NCBI RefSeq assembly: GCF_016907495.1 | Contig: NZ_JAFBCC010000001.1 | Coordinates: 3,472,001-3,536,000, forward strand | Length of the DNA stretch: 64,000 nt | Direction of reading: 5' to 3' | From: Arthrobacter tumbae | Lineage (GTDB): Bacteria > Actinomycetota > Actinomycetes > Actinomycetales > Micrococcaceae | Part shown: one piece after another, positions 7,664-18,493 of the stretch | Layout of the letters: each line of letters starts with the position of its first letter | Position numbering within the stretch: position 1 is the first letter of the stretch | The notes under the pieces: model-generated | What the model was told of the DNA's origin: nothing | Database searches by the model: none | The model's input: only the letters and a program-made list of their open reading frames with translations | Translations under genes and position numbers: made by a program

Positions 7664-7669
7664 TAGGGT
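7664..7669 (+). promoter_or_regulatory. Leaderless -10 box (TAGGGT) for uppP
   Basis: TAGGGT lies 7 bases before GTG 7677. No ribosome site is present between them. Confidence 0.55.
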
Positions 7670-7676
7670 CTTATCT

Positions 7677-8501
7677 GTGAATTGGATCGAAGCGGCCGTC
7701 CTGGGCCTCGTTCAGGGCCTTACCGAATTCCTGCCAATCTCATCCAGTGCACACCTGCGGATCGTCGGAGAGCTTCTGCCCAGGGCACAGGATCCGGGGG
7801 CAGCTTTCACGGCGATTACCCAGCTCGGTACGGAAACCGCGGTGATCGTGTACTTCTGGAGGGACATCGTCAGAATCATCAGGGCATGGTTCGGCTCTCT
7901 TACCGGCAAGACTGCGCGGGACGATCCGGACGCCCGGATGGGGTGGCTGGTCATACTCGGCAGCCTGCCCATCGTCATCCTCGGGCTGCTTTTTCAGGAG
8001 CAGATCGAAAGCACGTTCCGCAGCATGTGGCTGGTGGCCACCATGCTCGTCGTTTTCGGGGTGATCCTCGCCATCGCGGACGCCGTTGGTCGCCAACGTC
8101 TGACTCTCGACAGGCTCACCTACAAGCACGGAATCCTGTACGGTCTGGCACAGGCGCTCGCCCTTATCCCCGGGGTCTCCCGCTCGGGCGGAACCATCAC
8201 TGCCGGCCTGCTGATGGGCTACACACGCGAGGCGGCCGCCCGATACTCCTTTCTGCTCGCGATACCCGCAGTCTTTGGCAGCGGTCTCTACCAGCTCTAT
8301 AAGAGCGCTGGAACGCCCGGCCCCTACGGCGGCCTGGAGACCCTGCTCGCAACCGTAATCGCCTTCGCGGTGGGCTACGTCATCATCGGGTGGTTCCTGA
8401 AGTTCGTTTCGACCCGCAGCTATGGCGTCTTCGTCTGGTACCGGATCGCTCTCGGACTGGTAATTTTCCTGCTCCTCGGCTTTGGCGTCATCACCGCCTG
8501 A
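7677..8501 (+). CDS. uppP: Undecaprenyl-diphosphatase UppP
   Basis: Integral membrane phosphatase that converts undecaprenyl diphosphate to the monophosphate carrier lipid used in cell-wall synthesis, conferring bacitracin tolerance. The family signatures are present: [20 protein letters not shown] at the N-terminus (with the conserved Glu and Ser residues) and [17 protein letters not shown] in the middle (with the catalytic Arg). 274 residues with multiple hydrophobic helices, normal length. The start is GTG 7677, apparently leaderless. mshC follows after 48 bases with its own -10 box. Confidence 0.95.
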   Translation: MNWIEAAVLGLVQGLTEFLPISSSAHLRIVGELLPRAQDPGAAFTAITQLGTETAVIVYFWRDIVRIIRAWFGSLTGKTARDDPDARMGWLVILGSLPIVILGLLFQEQIESTFRSMWLVATMLVVFGVILAIADAVGRQRLTLDRLTYKHGILYGLAQALALIPGVSRSGGTITAGLLMGYTREAAARYSFLLAIPAVFGSGLYQLYKSAGTPGPYGGLETLLATVIAFAVGYVIIGWFLKFVSTRSYGVFVWYRIALGLVIFLLLGFGVITA

Positions 8502-8537
8502 CGAGTCCGTCGCGCCGTTCGCCACCATCCAACCACG

Positions 8538-8543
8538 TAAGGT
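8538..8543 (+). promoter_or_regulatory. Leaderless -10 box (TAAGGT) for mshC
   Basis: TAAGGT lies 6 bases before GTG 8550, the standard leaderless distance. GGTGGAAC overlaps the box and could act as a weak ribosome site instead. Confidence 0.45.
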
Positions 8544-8549
8544 GGAACA

Positions 8550-9833
8550 GTGATTTCCTGGAATTCCCGGACCGTTACGGGCCTGCCCGGCAGCCCTCCG
8601 CCTATTCGCCTGTGGGACAGCGCTCTGGAGCGCATCGTAGAACTTCCCGCTGGGCAGCGACAGGGATTGTATGTCTGCGGGATCACCCCCTACGACGCCA
8701 CGCATATGGGCCACGCGGCCACCTACGTGGCATTCGACCTGTTGAACCGGCTCTGGCGGGATGCGGGGTCTGAGGTGGACTACGTCCAGAACGTGACAGA
8801 CGTGGACGATCCGCTGCTTGAGCGCGCCAGCGCCACCAACGTCGACTGGATGGATCTTGCCGGATCGCAAACGGACCTTTTCCGGACGGACATGGAGGCG
8901 CTCAACGTCCTCGCCCCCGCGCACTATGTGGGAGCGGTCGAATCCGTCGCTGCCATCGTCCCGGTCATCGAGGATCTGTTGGCGCGCAACCTTGCCTACC
9001 GGGTCCCCGGCTCCGAAACCGACCCGGACGGCGACGTGTACTTCTCGGTCGAGCGGGCAACAGAGTTGTCGGATGCCTCGCAAGAAACGCAGTGGAAGCT
9101 TGGTTTCATTTCACATCTGGGCGAGGAGGAGATGATTCCCACTTTCGCTGAGCGCGGCGGCGATCCTGCCCGCCCCGGAAAACGCCATGCACTCGACCCT
9201 CTCCTCTGGCGGGCCGCCAGGCCGTCGGAACCGGCGTGGGACGGTGCGTCCCTCGGTGCCGGACGGCCTGGCTGGCACATCGAGTGCTCGGTGATTGCGC
9301 TCCAGCACCTCCCGGCACCCTTCGCGGTGCAGGGCGGGGGAGCGGACCTGATGTTCCCGCACCATGAGATGAGTTCTGGTCACGCGCAAGCCATTTCCGG
9401 GCTTCCACTGGCCCGCCATTACGCACATGCGGGCATGGTCGGACTCGACGGCGAGAAAATGAGCAAGTCCAAAGGGAATCTGGTGCTGGTATCAGCGTTG
9501 CGCGAAGCCGGCACCGATCCGGCGGCCATTCGCCTCGCCATCCTCGCGAACCACTACCGTTCCGACTGGTCATGGACGTCGAATGGTCTCGACACCGCGC
9601 GCTACAGGCTGGACACGTGGCGTGCTGCGCTCGCTGCTGCGACGGTGGAATCGGTCGTGGATCTTATCGAAGGGATGCGGAAGGCGTTGGCCAACGACCT
9701 CGATGCTCCGGCGGCTATGGCCGCCGTGGACCGGTGGTGTGTTGAGACTGCGCACCTCACTGGAACAGACTCTGGAGCGCGCCTGGCTGCTGACGCGTTC
9801 GACGCCCTACTGGGAATCCGATTGAAGGATTAG
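8550..9833 (+). CDS. mshC: Cysteine:GlcN-Ins ligase MshC (mycothiol synthesis)
   Basis: ATP-dependent ligase joining cysteine to glucosaminyl-inositol in the third enzymatic step of mycothiol synthesis, the main low-molecular thiol of actinobacteria. It is a paralogue of cysteinyl-tRNA synthetase. Visible are the zinc-binding Cys in [20 protein letters not shown] (with the HIGH-like HMGH), CS in [14 protein letters not shown] and the KMSKSKGN loop. 427 residues, shorter than CysS because the anticodon domain is missing, as expected for MshC. Its end overlaps the convergent PAC2 gene by 4 bases. Confidence 0.96.
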   Translation: MISWNSRTVTGLPGSPPPIRLWDSALERIVELPAGQRQGLYVCGITPYDATHMGHAATYVAFDLLNRLWRDAGSEVDYVQNVTDVDDPLLERASATNVDWMDLAGSQTDLFRTDMEALNVLAPAHYVGAVESVAAIVPVIEDLLARNLAYRVPGSETDPDGDVYFSVERATELSDASQETQWKLGFISHLGEEEMIPTFAERGGDPARPGKRHALDPLLWRAARPSEPAWDGASLGAGRPGWHIECSVIALQHLPAPFAVQGGGADLMFPHHEMSSGHAQAISGLPLARHYAHAGMVGLDGEKMSKSKGNLVLVSALREAGTDPAAIRLAILANHYRSDWSWTSNGLDTARYRLDTWRAALAAATVESVVDLIEGMRKALANDLDAPAAMAAVDRWCVETAHLTGTDSGARLAADAFDALLGIRLKD

Positions 9834-10726
9834 TCCTTGCGGCGCTTCTTGAGGTAACGCTCAAACTCACGGGCAATGGATTCGCCGCTTGCCTCCGGAA
9901 GATCCGCGGTGTCCTTCGCCTCCTCGAGCTGGCGGACATATGCCGCAACCTCCGGGTCTTCGGTGGACAGCTCATCCACGCCCCGCTCCCATGCCTCGGC
10001 TTCCTCTGCGAGCGCATGCGTGTCGAGGCCGACGCGGAGAAGTTCTTCGAGCCGGTTCAACAGGGCGAGCTGCGCTTTGGGGGACGGAGCCTGTCCGACG
10101 TAGTGGGGGACGGCCGCCCACATGGACAATGTGGGTATGTCAGCGAGCTGGCCTACCTCCGCGAGTACCCCGACAATCCCGATTGGCCCCTCGTAGGTGG
10201 AGGCCTCGACGTTGAGGGATTCGCGAATCAGGTCGTCATCGGAGGAGACCGTGATCGGGATCGGACGGGTGTGCGGTACATCAGCCAGCAGCGCACCGAC
10301 CAGGACAAGGCAGTCCACGTCGAGTTCCTTTGCCATACCCACCAGCTCGGCTGTGTATCCGCGCCACTTGTAGGACGGTTCGACACCATGAACCAGGATG
10401 ACGTCGAGATTGCTCTCAGTCACTGAGGCCTTACTGATGCGGGTCGTGGGCCATTTGATGCGCCGCAGTCCGGAACTGTTGCGCTTGATGACGGGCCGGG
10501 TGAACTGGAAGTCGTAGAACTCATCAGCATCGATAGTCGAAATTTTCTCCCCGCCCCACTGTTTGCCGAGAAACTTAAGGGCATCGCTGGCGGCTTCGCC
10601 GGCGTCGTTCCATCCCTCGAACGCAGCGAGCATGACCGTGACTCTTCCTCCGGTCTCCGTTGCCGGGAACAGGCTGGGAATGCCGTCAGGAACACCCTGA
10701 GTCTGGTTGTCTTCGAACGTACTCAC
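9830..10726 (-). CDS. PAC2 family protein (proteasome assembly chaperone 2 superfamily)
   Basis: 298 residues of the PAC2 family. Recognisable blocks are [19 protein letters not shown] near the N-terminus, [27 protein letters not shown] and [22 protein letters not shown], followed by a helical, charged C-terminus ending in KKRRKD. Eukaryotic and archaeal relatives help assemble proteasomes or bind nucleotides; the actinobacterial members are uncharacterised to my knowledge. It lies about 3 kb before the proteasome gene series, on the opposite strand. Start GTG 10726 has TAGGGT 6 bases upstream. Confidence 0.9.
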   Translation of the reverse strand: MSTFEDNQTQGVPDGIPSLFPATETGGRVTVMLAAFEGWNDAGEAASDALKFLGKQWGGEKISTIDADEFYDFQFTRPVIKRNSSGLRRIKWPTTRISKASVTESNLDVILVHGVEPSYKWRGYTAELVGMAKELDVDCLVLVGALLADVPHTRPIPITVSSDDDLIRESLNVEASTYEGPIGIVGVLAEVGQLADIPTLSMWAAVPHYVGQAPSPKAQLALLNRLEELLRVGLDTHALAEEAEAWERGVDELSTEDPEVAAYVRQLEEAKDTADLPEASGESIAREFERYLKKRRKD

Positions 10727-10732
10727 CGTTTC

Positions 10733-10738
10733 ACCCTA
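10733..10738 (-). promoter_or_regulatory. Leaderless -10 box (TAGGGT) for the PAC2 gene
   Basis: Minus-strand TAGGGT lies 6 bases before GTG 10726. Confidence 0.55.
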
Positions 10739-10818
10739 AACCTCCACCGCTGTCGTGTCAGTCGTGCCAACGCCGCTTCGCGCAGAGCGGACCCGCCGGC
10801 CGGCCCTGTGTGGCCACG

Positions 10819-10824
10819 TAGACT
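10819..10824 (+). promoter_or_regulatory. Leaderless -10 box (TAGACT) for the HAD gene
   Basis: TAGACT lies 6 bases before ATG 10831. The AGGGGC between them is too close to the ATG to be a good ribosome site. Confidence 0.5.
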
Positions 10825-10830
10825 AGGGGC

Positions 10831-11601
10831 ATGGTCACCCCTTTCAGCAATACGGCTGTGCCCTCAGAGGTCGGACAGCCTGCCGGGTACCATGCCCCTT
10901 CAGAACACGGTCTCCAGGCTGTGCTGTGGGACATGGATGGCACGATCGTGGATACGGAGCCGTACTGGATCGAGGCTGAGCGTGCGCTGGTCGCGGCGCA
11001 TGGCGGATCGTGGTCCGATGAGCAGGCAAAGGGTCTCGTGGGCCAGGCCCTCACCTTTTCAGCCGGCGTGTTGCAGGCCGCCGGGGTCCAGCTGAGCGTG
11101 CGCGAGATCATCGACACACTCACGCATCAGGTGACTGCAAGGGTAAGCGAGGCAGTTCCTTGGCGACCTGGTGCGCGGGAACTCCTGAGCGCGCTGCACG
11201 AAGGCGGAGTTCCCTGTGCACTGGTCACGATGTCGGAGCAGCAGCTGGCGCTCGAAGTATCACGCCATCTGCCGGACGGCACGTTCGAATTGCTCGTAAC
11301 GGGTGATCAGGTAGCCAGGGGAAAGCCGGATCCTGAGGCGTACCAGACGGCCTTTGACTCACTCGCCAAAGCCCGCGTGCTGCACAAGGAGCACGTTGTA
11401 GCTATCGAGGATTCCCTACCCGGGGTCACATCAGCCCGGGCCGCCGGCGTAGTCACCCTCGGAGTGCCGCATTTCGTTGCCTTGCCTGAAGATGCCGCTG
11501 ATTACCAGTGGACCACCCTCGCCGGGCGCACTGTGGAAGATCTGCAGAACCTGGTCCGCTCCCACGTGGGACGCGCCACCGGCGGAAGGGCAACTGCGTG
11601 A
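10831..11601 (+). CDS. HAD superfamily hydrolase
   Basis: Haloacid dehalogenase-type phosphatase of 256 residues. Motif I is LWDMDGTIVDTEPYW (nucleophile Asp of DMDGT), motif II is the Thr in CALVTMSEQ, motif III the Lys in ARGKPDPEAYQ, and motif IV is AIEDSLPGVTSARAAG. The helical cap after motif I places it with the beta-phosphoglucomutase-like subgroup. The substrate cannot be read from the sequence. The stop overlaps the GTG of the site-2 protease gene (GTGA), so the two are coupled. Confidence 0.88.
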   Translation: MVTPFSNTAVPSEVGQPAGYHAPSEHGLQAVLWDMDGTIVDTEPYWIEAERALVAAHGGSWSDEQAKGLVGQALTFSAGVLQAAGVQLSVREIIDTLTHQVTARVSEAVPWRPGARELLSALHEGGVPCALVTMSEQQLALEVSRHLPDGTFELLVTGDQVARGKPDPEAYQTAFDSLAKARVLHKEHVVAIEDSLPGVTSARAAGVVTLGVPHFVALPEDAADYQWTTLAGRTVEDLQNLVRSHVGRATGGRATA

Positions 11602-12752
11602 ACAGGCCGCGCCGCCCTGAGCCGGTCCGGCAGGAAGGCATTCCGCTGGGACGGATCTTCGGCATCCCGGTGGTGCTGGCCTGGTCATGGTTCATCATTA
11701 CGGCCTTCGTTGTGATCGTCTTCGGCCCGCAGGTGGCAGACCTGTACCCTGCCATCGGCTTGGGCGCGTATGGTGTTGCGCTCACTTATGCCGTCCTGCT
11801 CGCAGTTTCTGTTCTTATTCATGAACTTGCCCATGCGCTTTCAGCACGGAGGTTCGGGTGGCCGACTACACGGATCGTCCTGAACCTCTGGGGCGGACAC
11901 ACACAGTTCGAAAACTTCGCCGCCAGCCCCGGCCGGTCTCTGATCGTTGCCATGGCGGGTCCTGCGGCCAATCTGGTCCTTGCCCTTGCCGGCTGGGGAG
12001 CACTGGTCCTCATCGAGCCATCCGGGGTGGCCAACCTCCTGGCGAACATCCTGATCTGGGCCAACTTCCTCGTCGCGGCCTTCAACGTACTGCCCGGCCT
12101 GCCCCTCGACGGCGGGCGGATCGTCGAATCCGCTGTCTGGCGTGCAACCGGCAGCCAGGAAAAAGGAACGGTGGCCGCCGGCTGGACGGGAAGGGCGATC
12201 GCCGTCCTCCTCGTCGCTGCCGTCGTGCTGGTGCCGCTTCTCATCGGATCCCAACCCAGCACTGTCACGGTGATTGTCGCCGTCGTCATGGGTGGTTTCC
12301 TCTGGCTTGGGGCCAGCTCAGCAATAGCCAATGCGCAGATGAGGCTGAGGCTACCCGAGGTCAGCGCAGGGAGACTGAAGCGTCCCGCGCTGGGCGTGCC
12401 GGCCGGGACCTCCGTGCAGCAGGTCAAGCGATTGCTCGCCGACCGGCCGGGATACGACGTCGTCCTGACCAGTCCGGACGGGCTGCCGGAAGCGGTGGTG
12501 GATCAGGTCGCATTGACAGCCGTTCCGGCTGCACAGGCCGAGCGGACGCCCGCCAACGCTGTTGCCCGGGCGCTTGCGCCCGGCGCCCATGTGCCTGAAT
12601 TCGCCGAAGGGCAGGAACTTGTGCAGTACCTGGCGCGACTCGCTGGAAGTGAGTATGCCGTGACGGACAGGCAAGGCTCGGTCACCGGCCTACTCCATCA
12701 GTCCGTGGTCATCGCGGCAATCACTGGTCGTCCCCAGCCAGGCAGTAACTGA
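11598..12752 (+). CDS. Site-2 protease (M50) family membrane metalloprotease
   Basis: 384-residue polytopic membrane protein. The zinc motif is HELAH in VLIHELAHALSARRFGW, and the second conserved segment is FNVLPGLPLDGGRIVES, with the Asp ligand. About six hydrophobic segments are followed by a soluble C-terminal region from about residue 255 that resembles a pair of CBS-like repeats. Start GTG 11598 overlaps the HAD stop. Such proteases cut membrane-bound anti-sigma factors or other regulators; no substrate is evident nearby. It runs into trmI in the same direction after 55 bases. Confidence 0.88.
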   Translation: MNRPRRPEPVRQEGIPLGRIFGIPVVLAWSWFIITAFVVIVFGPQVADLYPAIGLGAYGVALTYAVLLAVSVLIHELAHALSARRFGWPTTRIVLNLWGGHTQFENFAASPGRSLIVAMAGPAANLVLALAGWGALVLIEPSGVANLLANILIWANFLVAAFNVLPGLPLDGGRIVESAVWRATGSQEKGTVAAGWTGRAIAVLLVAAVVLVPLLIGSQPSTVTVIVAVVMGGFLWLGASSAIANAQMRLRLPEVSAGRLKRPALGVPAGTSVQQVKRLLADRPGYDVVLTSPDGLPEAVVDQVALTAVPAAQAERTPANAVARALAPGAHVPEFAEGQELVQYLARLAGSEYAVTDRQGSVTGLLHQSVVIAAITGRPQPGSN

Positions 12753-12807
12753 GACTTACGCACGCAGGCGCCTACAGGTTGCCTCAGCAGAACCACCGGA
12801 GGACTTC

Positions 12808-13902
12808 ATGAACACCAGCCAGCATGAGACGGATACTCAATCTCCGTCCAACCAGCGCACGGCACCGCAACCCCACGGAGCGGCAGCTCGCCGCGGACCG
12901 CTGCGTCCCGGTGAGCGTGTGCAGTTGACCGACGAAAAGGGGCGCATGAACACCGTGACCCTGACTCCCGGCGGCGCCTTCCACACCCACAAGGGGTTCC
13001 TCAGCCATGATCAGCTGATCGGGATCCCGGAGGGAACGATCGTCACCAACACGACCGGCGGGCAGTATCAGGCGCTCCGCCCGCTGCTGTCTGATTTTGT
13101 CTTGTCGATGCCTCGCGGGGCGGCGGTCGTATACCCGAAGGATGCCGGCCAGATCATCACGATGGCGGACATCTTCCCGGGAGCCCGGGTAGTGGAAGCC
13201 GGCGTGGGCTCGGGCGCACTGTCCATCTCGCTGCTCCGCGCAGTCGGTGACAACGGATACCTGCATTCATTCGAGCGCCGTGAGGAGTTTGCGGACATTG
13301 CGAAGGGCAATGTCGAGACGATCTTCGGCGGCGAGCATCCCGCCTGGCAGATCACCCTGGGTGATTTCCAGGAGCAGGTTCTGGAAGCAGAGGAACCCGA
13401 AAGTATTGATCGTGTTGTTCTGGACATGCTGGCGCCATGGGAATGCCTCGACGCCGTCGCCACCGTACTGGCTCCGGGCGGAGTATGGATCAGCTACGTG
13501 GCAACTGTCACACAGCTCTCCCGGACAGCCGAGGCGATCCGCGCGGATGGCCGGTTCACTGAGCCGGACGCCTGGGAATCGATGGTACGCGGGTGGCACC
13601 TCGAAGGGCTGGCCGTGCGCCCAGATCACCGGATGGTGGCGCACACCGGATTCCTTCTCATCACCCGGCGTCTGGCCCACGGCGTGACCGGGATCAGCAC
13701 GAAGCGCAGACCATCGAAGACCGGTTTCAGCGAAGAAGACCTCAATGCCTGGACACCGCAGGCGGTGGGCGAGCGCGCAGTCTCGGACAAGCGGCTGCGG
13801 CGCGTGGCGCGTGACGCAAGTTCGACCATCCAGAGCGGCGCACTGTCTCCTGAGGAAGCGCAGGCACGGCGCGAATCCCAGGTGTCCGGGCAGGCCGACT
13901 GA
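12808..13902 (+). CDS. trmI: tRNA (adenine-58-N1)-methyltransferase TrmI
   Basis: SAM-dependent methyltransferase making m1A58 in the T loop of tRNAs, active as a tetramer. Visible are the SAM-binding segment [22 protein letters not shown], the acidic end of strand 2 (HSFERREEF), the catalytic Asp region [14 protein letters not shown], and the N-terminal beta domain ([20 protein letters not shown]). 364 residues; the N-terminal 30 residues are disordered and variable. Start ATG 12808 has GGAGG 5 bases upstream. It directly precedes arc, an arrangement common in actinobacteria. Confidence 0.93.
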   Translation: MNTSQHETDTQSPSNQRTAPQPHGAAARRGPLRPGERVQLTDEKGRMNTVTLTPGGAFHTHKGFLSHDQLIGIPEGTIVTNTTGGQYQALRPLLSDFVLSMPRGAAVVYPKDAGQIITMADIFPGARVVEAGVGSGALSISLLRAVGDNGYLHSFERREEFADIAKGNVETIFGGEHPAWQITLGDFQEQVLEAEEPESIDRVVLDMLAPWECLDAVATVLAPGGVWISYVATVTQLSRTAEAIRADGRFTEPDAWESMVRGWHLEGLAVRPDHRMVAHTGFLLITRRLAHGVTGISTKRRPSKTGFSEEDLNAWTPQAVGERAVSDKRLRRVARDASSTIQSGALSPEEAQARRESQVSGQAD

Positions 13903-14011
13903 CCCGCCCCCTACGGAAGGTGACGAAGTTGTCACGTTAGGCATAATCCGATGTGCACTGCGCTATGGTCAAAAGAGAACGCAACAGACAACGGTGAAGG
14001 TGGCGATCGCG

Positions 14012-15778
14012 TTGGATACATCGAGTAACGAGTCCGGAACGCCCCGCTCAGCGCCCACTGCCAACCCGGCCCCCAGCGACGGACAGCTGGCAGTTGCCCA
14101 GCGCCAGATCAACGTCCTGCGGGACAAGCTCCGGCACATCGATCGTCAGCTGGCGTCCGCCACCCAGAACAACTCCAAGCTCGTTTCCGCGCTGGAAGCT
14201 GCCCGGACGGAGATCGTGCGGTTGAAGGCCGCACTGGAGAAGGAGGGGGCAGCGCCCTTCAGCTTCGCGACTGTCATCGAGGTGAACGCCCGCATTTCGT
14301 CCGACGACGCCAACGGCGCGCAGGCCGCCGAACAGGACAGTGCGGACATTTTCCAGTCGGGCAGGAAACTCAGGGTCGCTGTCAGCCCGCTTGTGAGCGT
14401 GGACCAGCTCATGCCCGGGCAGGAGGTTCTGCTCAACGAGTCGCTGACGATCGTCGCGGGGCTTTCATTCGAGCGTGCCGGCGAACTTGTGACCACTAAG
14501 GAGCTGTTGGGTAAGGACAGGGTTCTGGTGATCGGCCGCGCCGATGAAGAACGCGTAGTCCGGCTGAGCGGCCCGTTGCAGCAGCAGAAGATCCGCGTTG
14601 GGGATGCATTGTCCGTGGATAACCGGACCGGTTATGCCCTGGAGAAAATCGCCCGCTCCGAGGTGGAGAACCTTGTCCTCGAAGAGGTTCCTGACATCGC
14701 TTACGAGGATATCGGCGGGCTGGGCCCGCAGATTGAGCAGATTCGGGACGCCGTCGAGCTGCCGTTCCTTCACCCGGACCTTTACCGCGAGCACGGGTTG
14801 AAGGCTCCGAAGGGGATCCTTCTCTACGGTCCGCCAGGCTGTGGCAAGACACTCATCGCCAAAGCCGTGGCCAACTCATTGGCGGCGAGGGCCATCGAGC
14901 GCACCGGGTCGGAGGAGACCCGGAGCTACTTCCTGAACATCAAGGGCCCCGAGCTGCTGGACAAGTATGTCGGCGAAACAGAACGACACATTCGACTGAT
15001 TTTCGCCCGGGCCCGGGAGAAGGCATCGGACGGCTCGCCCGTCGTCGTCTTTTTCGACGAGATGGACTCGCTGTTCCGCACACGCGGCACGGGAGTGTCG
15101 TCCGACGTAGAGACAACCATCGTGCCTCAGCTGCTCAGCGAGATCGACGGCGTCGAGAAGCTCGAGAACGTCATTGTGATCGGTGCCTCAAACCGTGAGG
15201 ACATGATCGATCCGGCCATCCTCCGCCCCGGGCGCCTTGATGTGAAAATCAAGATCAATCGTCCGGATGCAGAGGGTGCGGCGGAGATCTTCGCCAAGTA
15301 CGTGACCGGCAACCTGCCGCTTCACCGGGACGATCTGGCCGAATACAACGGCAGCGCCGCCGCCACTATCCAGGCTATGGTGCGCCGCACAGTAGAGAAG
15401 ATGTATTCAACCGAGAAGTCGAACGAGTACCTGGAGGTGACCTACGCCAACGGTGACACGGAGATGCTCTACTTCAAGGACTTCAACTCGGGTGCAGTCA
15501 TTCAGAATGTGGTGGACCGCGCGAAGAAGAGTGCTATCAAGGACTTCCTGCTGGACGGCCAGAAGGGCCTTCGCATCGAGCACCTTCTGCAGGCAGTAGT
15601 GGACGAGTTCCGTGAGCACGAGGACATGCCCAACACCACCAATCCGGACGACTGGGCGCGCATCTCGGGCAAAAAGGGTGAACGCATCACATACATCCGG
15701 ACGATCGTGCAGGGCAAGGCCGGACAGGAACCGGGCAAAACAATCGAAACCACCGCCAACACCGGGCAGTATCTGTGA
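14012..15778 (+). CDS. arc: Proteasomal ATPase ARC (Mpa)
   Basis: Hexameric AAA ATPase that recognises Pup on tagged proteins by its coiled coil, unfolds them and feeds the 20S proteasome. Order: N-terminal coiled coil ([19 protein letters not shown]), two OB domains, AAA domain with Walker A GPPGCGKT near residue 273, Walker [12 protein letters not shown] and sensor/arginine-finger region [19 protein letters not shown], and a C-terminal GQYL that docks into the proteasome. The start is uncertain. TTG 14012 has AAGGTGG 7 bases upstream; GTG 13994 or 14000 in the same frame are alternatives. The stop overlaps dop. Confidence 0.95.
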   Translation: MDTSSNESGTPRSAPTANPAPSDGQLAVAQRQINVLRDKLRHIDRQLASATQNNSKLVSALEAARTEIVRLKAALEKEGAAPFSFATVIEVNARISSDDANGAQAAEQDSADIFQSGRKLRVAVSPLVSVDQLMPGQEVLLNESLTIVAGLSFERAGELVTTKELLGKDRVLVIGRADEERVVRLSGPLQQQKIRVGDALSVDNRTGYALEKIARSEVENLVLEEVPDIAYEDIGGLGPQIEQIRDAVELPFLHPDLYREHGLKAPKGILLYGPPGCGKTLIAKAVANSLAARAIERTGSEETRSYFLNIKGPELLDKYVGETERHIRLIFARAREKASDGSPVVVFFDEMDSLFRTRGTGVSSDVETTIVPQLLSEIDGVEKLENVIVIGASNREDMIDPAILRPGRLDVKIKINRPDAEGAAEIFAKYVTGNLPLHRDDLAEYNGSAAATIQAMVRRTVEKMYSTEKSNEYLEVTYANGDTEMLYFKDFNSGAVIQNVVDRAKKSAIKDFLLDGQKGLRIEHLLQAVVDEFREHEDMPNTTNPDDWARISGKKGERITYIRTIVQGKAGQEPGKTIETTANTGQYL

Positions 15779-17418
15779 CGGCATCTTCATCCGCCGCTGC
15801 AGTCGATGTGCCGCCCCTGACCGTACACCGGGTCATGGGAACCGAAACCGAATACGGGATCATCGCTCCCGGCGTCGCCGACGCGAACGCAACAGTGCTC
15901 TCGACACAGGTTGTGAACGCCTACGCTGCAACACTGCGCGAAGGTTTGGGGAACCTCGCAGGCACCCGCTGGGACTATACGGACGAAGCTCCGTTGTCGG
16001 ACGCGCGTGGCTGGCAGATGAGCCGGTCCGTCGCTGATTCTTCCCAGCTCACCGATGAACCCGCCGTCCTCACGGCGGAGCAGGTTGCGCTTGTTGACCA
16101 GGGCGGCAGCGATCCTTCGGAAGAGGTTGCTGTGCTGATGAACCTCGTTCTGGGCAACGGGGCCCGGCTTTACGTGGACCATGCCCACCCCGAGTACTCA
16201 AGTCCGGAGGTGACGAATCCACTGGATGTGGTGCGCTGGGATCGTGCCGGAGATGTTGTCGGGCAGCGCGCGATGGCGCGTATAGCGGCAACGCCCGGCT
16301 TCGCACCGGTAGTCCTCTATAAGAACAACACGGACAGCAAGAGCGTCTCCTACGGGTCTCACGAGAATTACCTGGTACCCCGAAGCGTTCCGTTCGGCAG
16401 GATCGCCGCCGCACTGATCCCGTTCTTCGTGACCCGACAGGTCATGTGTGGAGCGGGACGGGTGGGTTTGGGCTCCCTCAATCAGCAGCCCGGTTTCCAG
16501 CTGAGCCAGCGGGCTGACTTCTTCGAGAATGAAGTCGGCCTGGAAACCACCGTCCGCAGGCCGATCATCAATACGCGCGACGAGCCGCATGCGGTCGCCG
16601 AGAAGTATCGCCGACTGCATGTCATCATCGGTGATGCGAATCTGAGCGAGGTATCCAACTATCTGAAGCTCGGCACCACCTCGCTGATACTGTCGCTGAT
16701 CGAGAATGAGCTGGTTCCCATACCGGAAATTGCTGAACCGGTCCGCGAGCTGCAGGCAGTCAGCCACGACCCCTCCCTGCGCCATCTCGTCACACTCACC
16801 GACGGCCGACGGGTTACCGCTCTTGACGTTCAGGAGATGTACCTCGAAGCTGCGCGGTCTGCCGTGGACGCGCAGGGCGGCGGGGATGCGCAAACAGCGG
16901 ATGTGCTTGCCCGTTGGGAGTCCCTGCTTGGAACGCTGCGCCGGGATCCCATGGAAGCTGCCCGTCAGGTTGACTGGGTGGCCAAGCTGAAGGTGTTGCA
17001 GGCATACCGGGACCGGGATTCCCTGGACTGGAAAGATCCCCGGCTGGCGCTGATCGACCTGCAGTACGCAGATCTCAGACCGGACAAGGGAATCTATTAC
17101 CGGCTCGCGGCCAGGAACGCGATGGAACGCCTGGTGAGTGACGACGACGTCGTTGCGGCAGTCACGGATCCGCCCACGGACACCCGGGCCTACTTTCGCG
17201 GACGCTGCATCTCCTCCTTCCCGAAGGAGGTGGTCGGCGCGAGCTGGGATTCCATTATCTTCGAACTGCCGTCGCAGCGAAGGCTTCAGCGTATCCAGAC
17301 GCGGGAACCCCTTCGCGGGACAGCCGCTTTGACGGAGGCCCTGTTTGCCGGTTCGCGGACGGCTGAGGAATTTGTCCTCCGGCTGCAGGGCGGTCCGGAA
17401 CCCAGCATGGCACCATAG
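15775..17418 (+). CDS. dop: Depupylase / Pup deamidase Dop
   Basis: Carboxylate-amine-ligase-fold enzyme that deamidates the C-terminal Gln of Pup to Glu and removes Pup from conjugates. The N-terminal MGTETEYGI is the Dop form of the nucleotide-binding start (PafA has GIETEFGI). The long insertion after [14 protein letters not shown] is the Dop loop, absent from PafA. Further shared segments are [30 protein letters not shown] and [12 protein letters not shown]. 547 residues. Start GTG 15775 overlaps the arc stop (GTGA). Confidence 0.95.
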   Translation: MTASSSAAAVDVPPLTVHRVMGTETEYGIIAPGVADANATVLSTQVVNAYAATLREGLGNLAGTRWDYTDEAPLSDARGWQMSRSVADSSQLTDEPAVLTAEQVALVDQGGSDPSEEVAVLMNLVLGNGARLYVDHAHPEYSSPEVTNPLDVVRWDRAGDVVGQRAMARIAATPGFAPVVLYKNNTDSKSVSYGSHENYLVPRSVPFGRIAAALIPFFVTRQVMCGAGRVGLGSLNQQPGFQLSQRADFFENEVGLETTVRRPIINTRDEPHAVAEKYRRLHVIIGDANLSEVSNYLKLGTTSLILSLIENELVPIPEIAEPVRELQAVSHDPSLRHLVTLTDGRRVTALDVQEMYLEAARSAVDAQGGGDAQTADVLARWESLLGTLRRDPMEAARQVDWVAKLKVLQAYRDRDSLDWKDPRLALIDLQYADLRPDKGIYYRLAARNAMERLVSDDDVVAAVTDPPTDTRAYFRGRCISSFPKEVVGASWDSIIFELPSQRRLQRIQTREPLRGTAALTEALFAGSRTAEEFVLRLQGGPEPSMAP

Positions 17419-17456
17419 AAGTAGCCGACAACAGGCCGAAGAGAAGGGCTCTCATC

Positions 17457-17666
17457 ATGGCAACACAGGACCAGCGGAACACCGGATCGCGCCCCGAGGA
17501 GCAGGACGAGGCCACCGTCGACCCCGCGCCGGCGCCTGGCGCCGGCCAGTCGCAGGACAGCAGCCAGACCGAAGGCGTGGATGATCTTCTCGATGAAATT
17601 GATGGCGTACTGGAATCAAACGCGGAAGAGTTCGTCCGGGGATTCGTGCAGAAGGGCGGACAGTAG
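17457..17666 (+). CDS. pup: Prokaryotic ubiquitin-like protein Pup
   Basis: A 69-residue, acidic, mostly disordered tag. The C-terminal half, VDDLLDEIDGVLESNAEEFVRGFVQKGGQ-like in layout, forms the helix bound by the ARC coiled coil. It ends in Gly-Gly-Gln, so it must be deamidated by Dop before PafA can attach it to lysines of targets. Start ATG 17457 has GAGAAGGG upstream. It sits between dop and prcB as in other actinobacteria. Confidence 0.97.
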   Translation: MATQDQRNTGSRPEEQDEATVDPAPAPGAGQSQDSSQTEGVDDLLDEIDGVLESNAEEFVRGFVQKGGQ

Positions 17667-17669
17667 CGC

Positions 17670-18491
17670 ATGCTGCCGGAAGACGCGGCCGCAACCATAG
17701 GCCGGGCCGCATCCACCTCTTTCTCCGACTACATAGCCGCACAGAATCCAGCCGCGCTTCCCTCTGCCCGCAATGCAGGAAACCATGCCGCCGGCGGCGC
17801 TGATCTAGCACCGCACGCCACGACCATCGTGTCGCTGACCTATGCAGGCGGCGTGCTGATGGCCGGTGACCGGCGCGCAACGATGGGAAACATCATTGCC
17901 AGCCGCCACATCGAGAAGGTTTTTCCGGCGGACATGTTCTCGGTCCTCGGGATTGCCGGAAGCGCTGGAATCGCACTCGATATCACGCGACTGTTCCAGG
18001 TTGAACTGGAGCACTACGAGAAGATCGAGGGCACACGAATGAGCCTCGACGGCAAGGCGAACCGCCTTGCCGCCATGATCAGGGCAAACCTGCCGCTGGC
18101 CCTCCAGGGCCTGGCCGTCGTTCCGCTTTTCGCCGGTTTCGACACCACCCGCCGAATCGGACGCCTTTTCTCCTTCGATGTCACTGGCGGCCGCTACGAA
18201 GAACAGGAGCACCACTCAGTTGGCTCCGGTTCCGTTTTCGCCCGCGGTGCACTGAAGAAGCTGTGGAAGCCAAACCTCGGAGAAGACGAGGCCGTGAAGG
18301 TGGCTGTGGAATCCCTGTATGACGCTGCAGACGATGACTCCGCGACCGGCGGTCCCGACGTCGTGCGGCAGCTCTGGCCCGTGGTCTACACGGTCAACGG
18401 GGCAGGAGCGCGGCGGATCCCCGAACGGACCCTGGCGGAAGCCGCCGAGGAGATCATCGCGTCGCGCTCGGTCTCAGGGCGGGAGGCTTGA
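17670..18491 (+). CDS. prcB: 20S proteasome beta subunit PrcB
   Basis: Catalytic subunit of the 20S core. A propeptide of about 50 residues ends at PHA, and self-cleavage exposes Thr51 of [21 protein letters not shown] as the N-terminal nucleophile; the Asp (AGDRRA) and Lys (EKVF) partners are present. The segment [12 protein letters not shown] is also conserved. 273 residues before processing. Start ATG 17670 lies 3 bases after the pup stop. The stop is within the ribosome-site region of prcA. Confidence 0.96.
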   Translation: MLPEDAAATIGRAASTSFSDYIAAQNPAALPSARNAGNHAAGGADLAPHATTIVSLTYAGGVLMAGDRRATMGNIIASRHIEKVFPADMFSVLGIAGSAGIALDITRLFQVELEHYEKIEGTRMSLDGKANRLAAMIRANLPLALQGLAVVPLFAGFDTTRRIGRLFSFDVTGGRYEEQEHHSVGSGSVFARGALKKLWKPNLGEDEAVKVAVESLYDAADDDSATGGPDVVRQLWPVVYTVNGAGARRIPERTLAEAAEEIIASRSVSGREA

Positions 18492-18493
18492 CA

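Noticed and set aside
7740..9083. A 447-codon open frame antisense to uppP and mshC
   Set aside because: It crosses two well supported genes and an intergenic region, with no family resemblance.
13929..13947. TTGTCACGT upstream of arc, resembling the first half of the PafBC-dependent RecA-NDp promoter (TTGTCRGTG-N8-TANNNT)
   Set aside because: No TANNNT box occurs at the required spacing (the hexamer there is ATCCGA), so PafBC control of arc is not supported.
13745..14011. Long N-terminal extension of ARC inside trmI
   Set aside because: The extra residues are Arg/Pro-rich and match the trmI coding sequence in another frame. The ARC family begins near the coiled coil.
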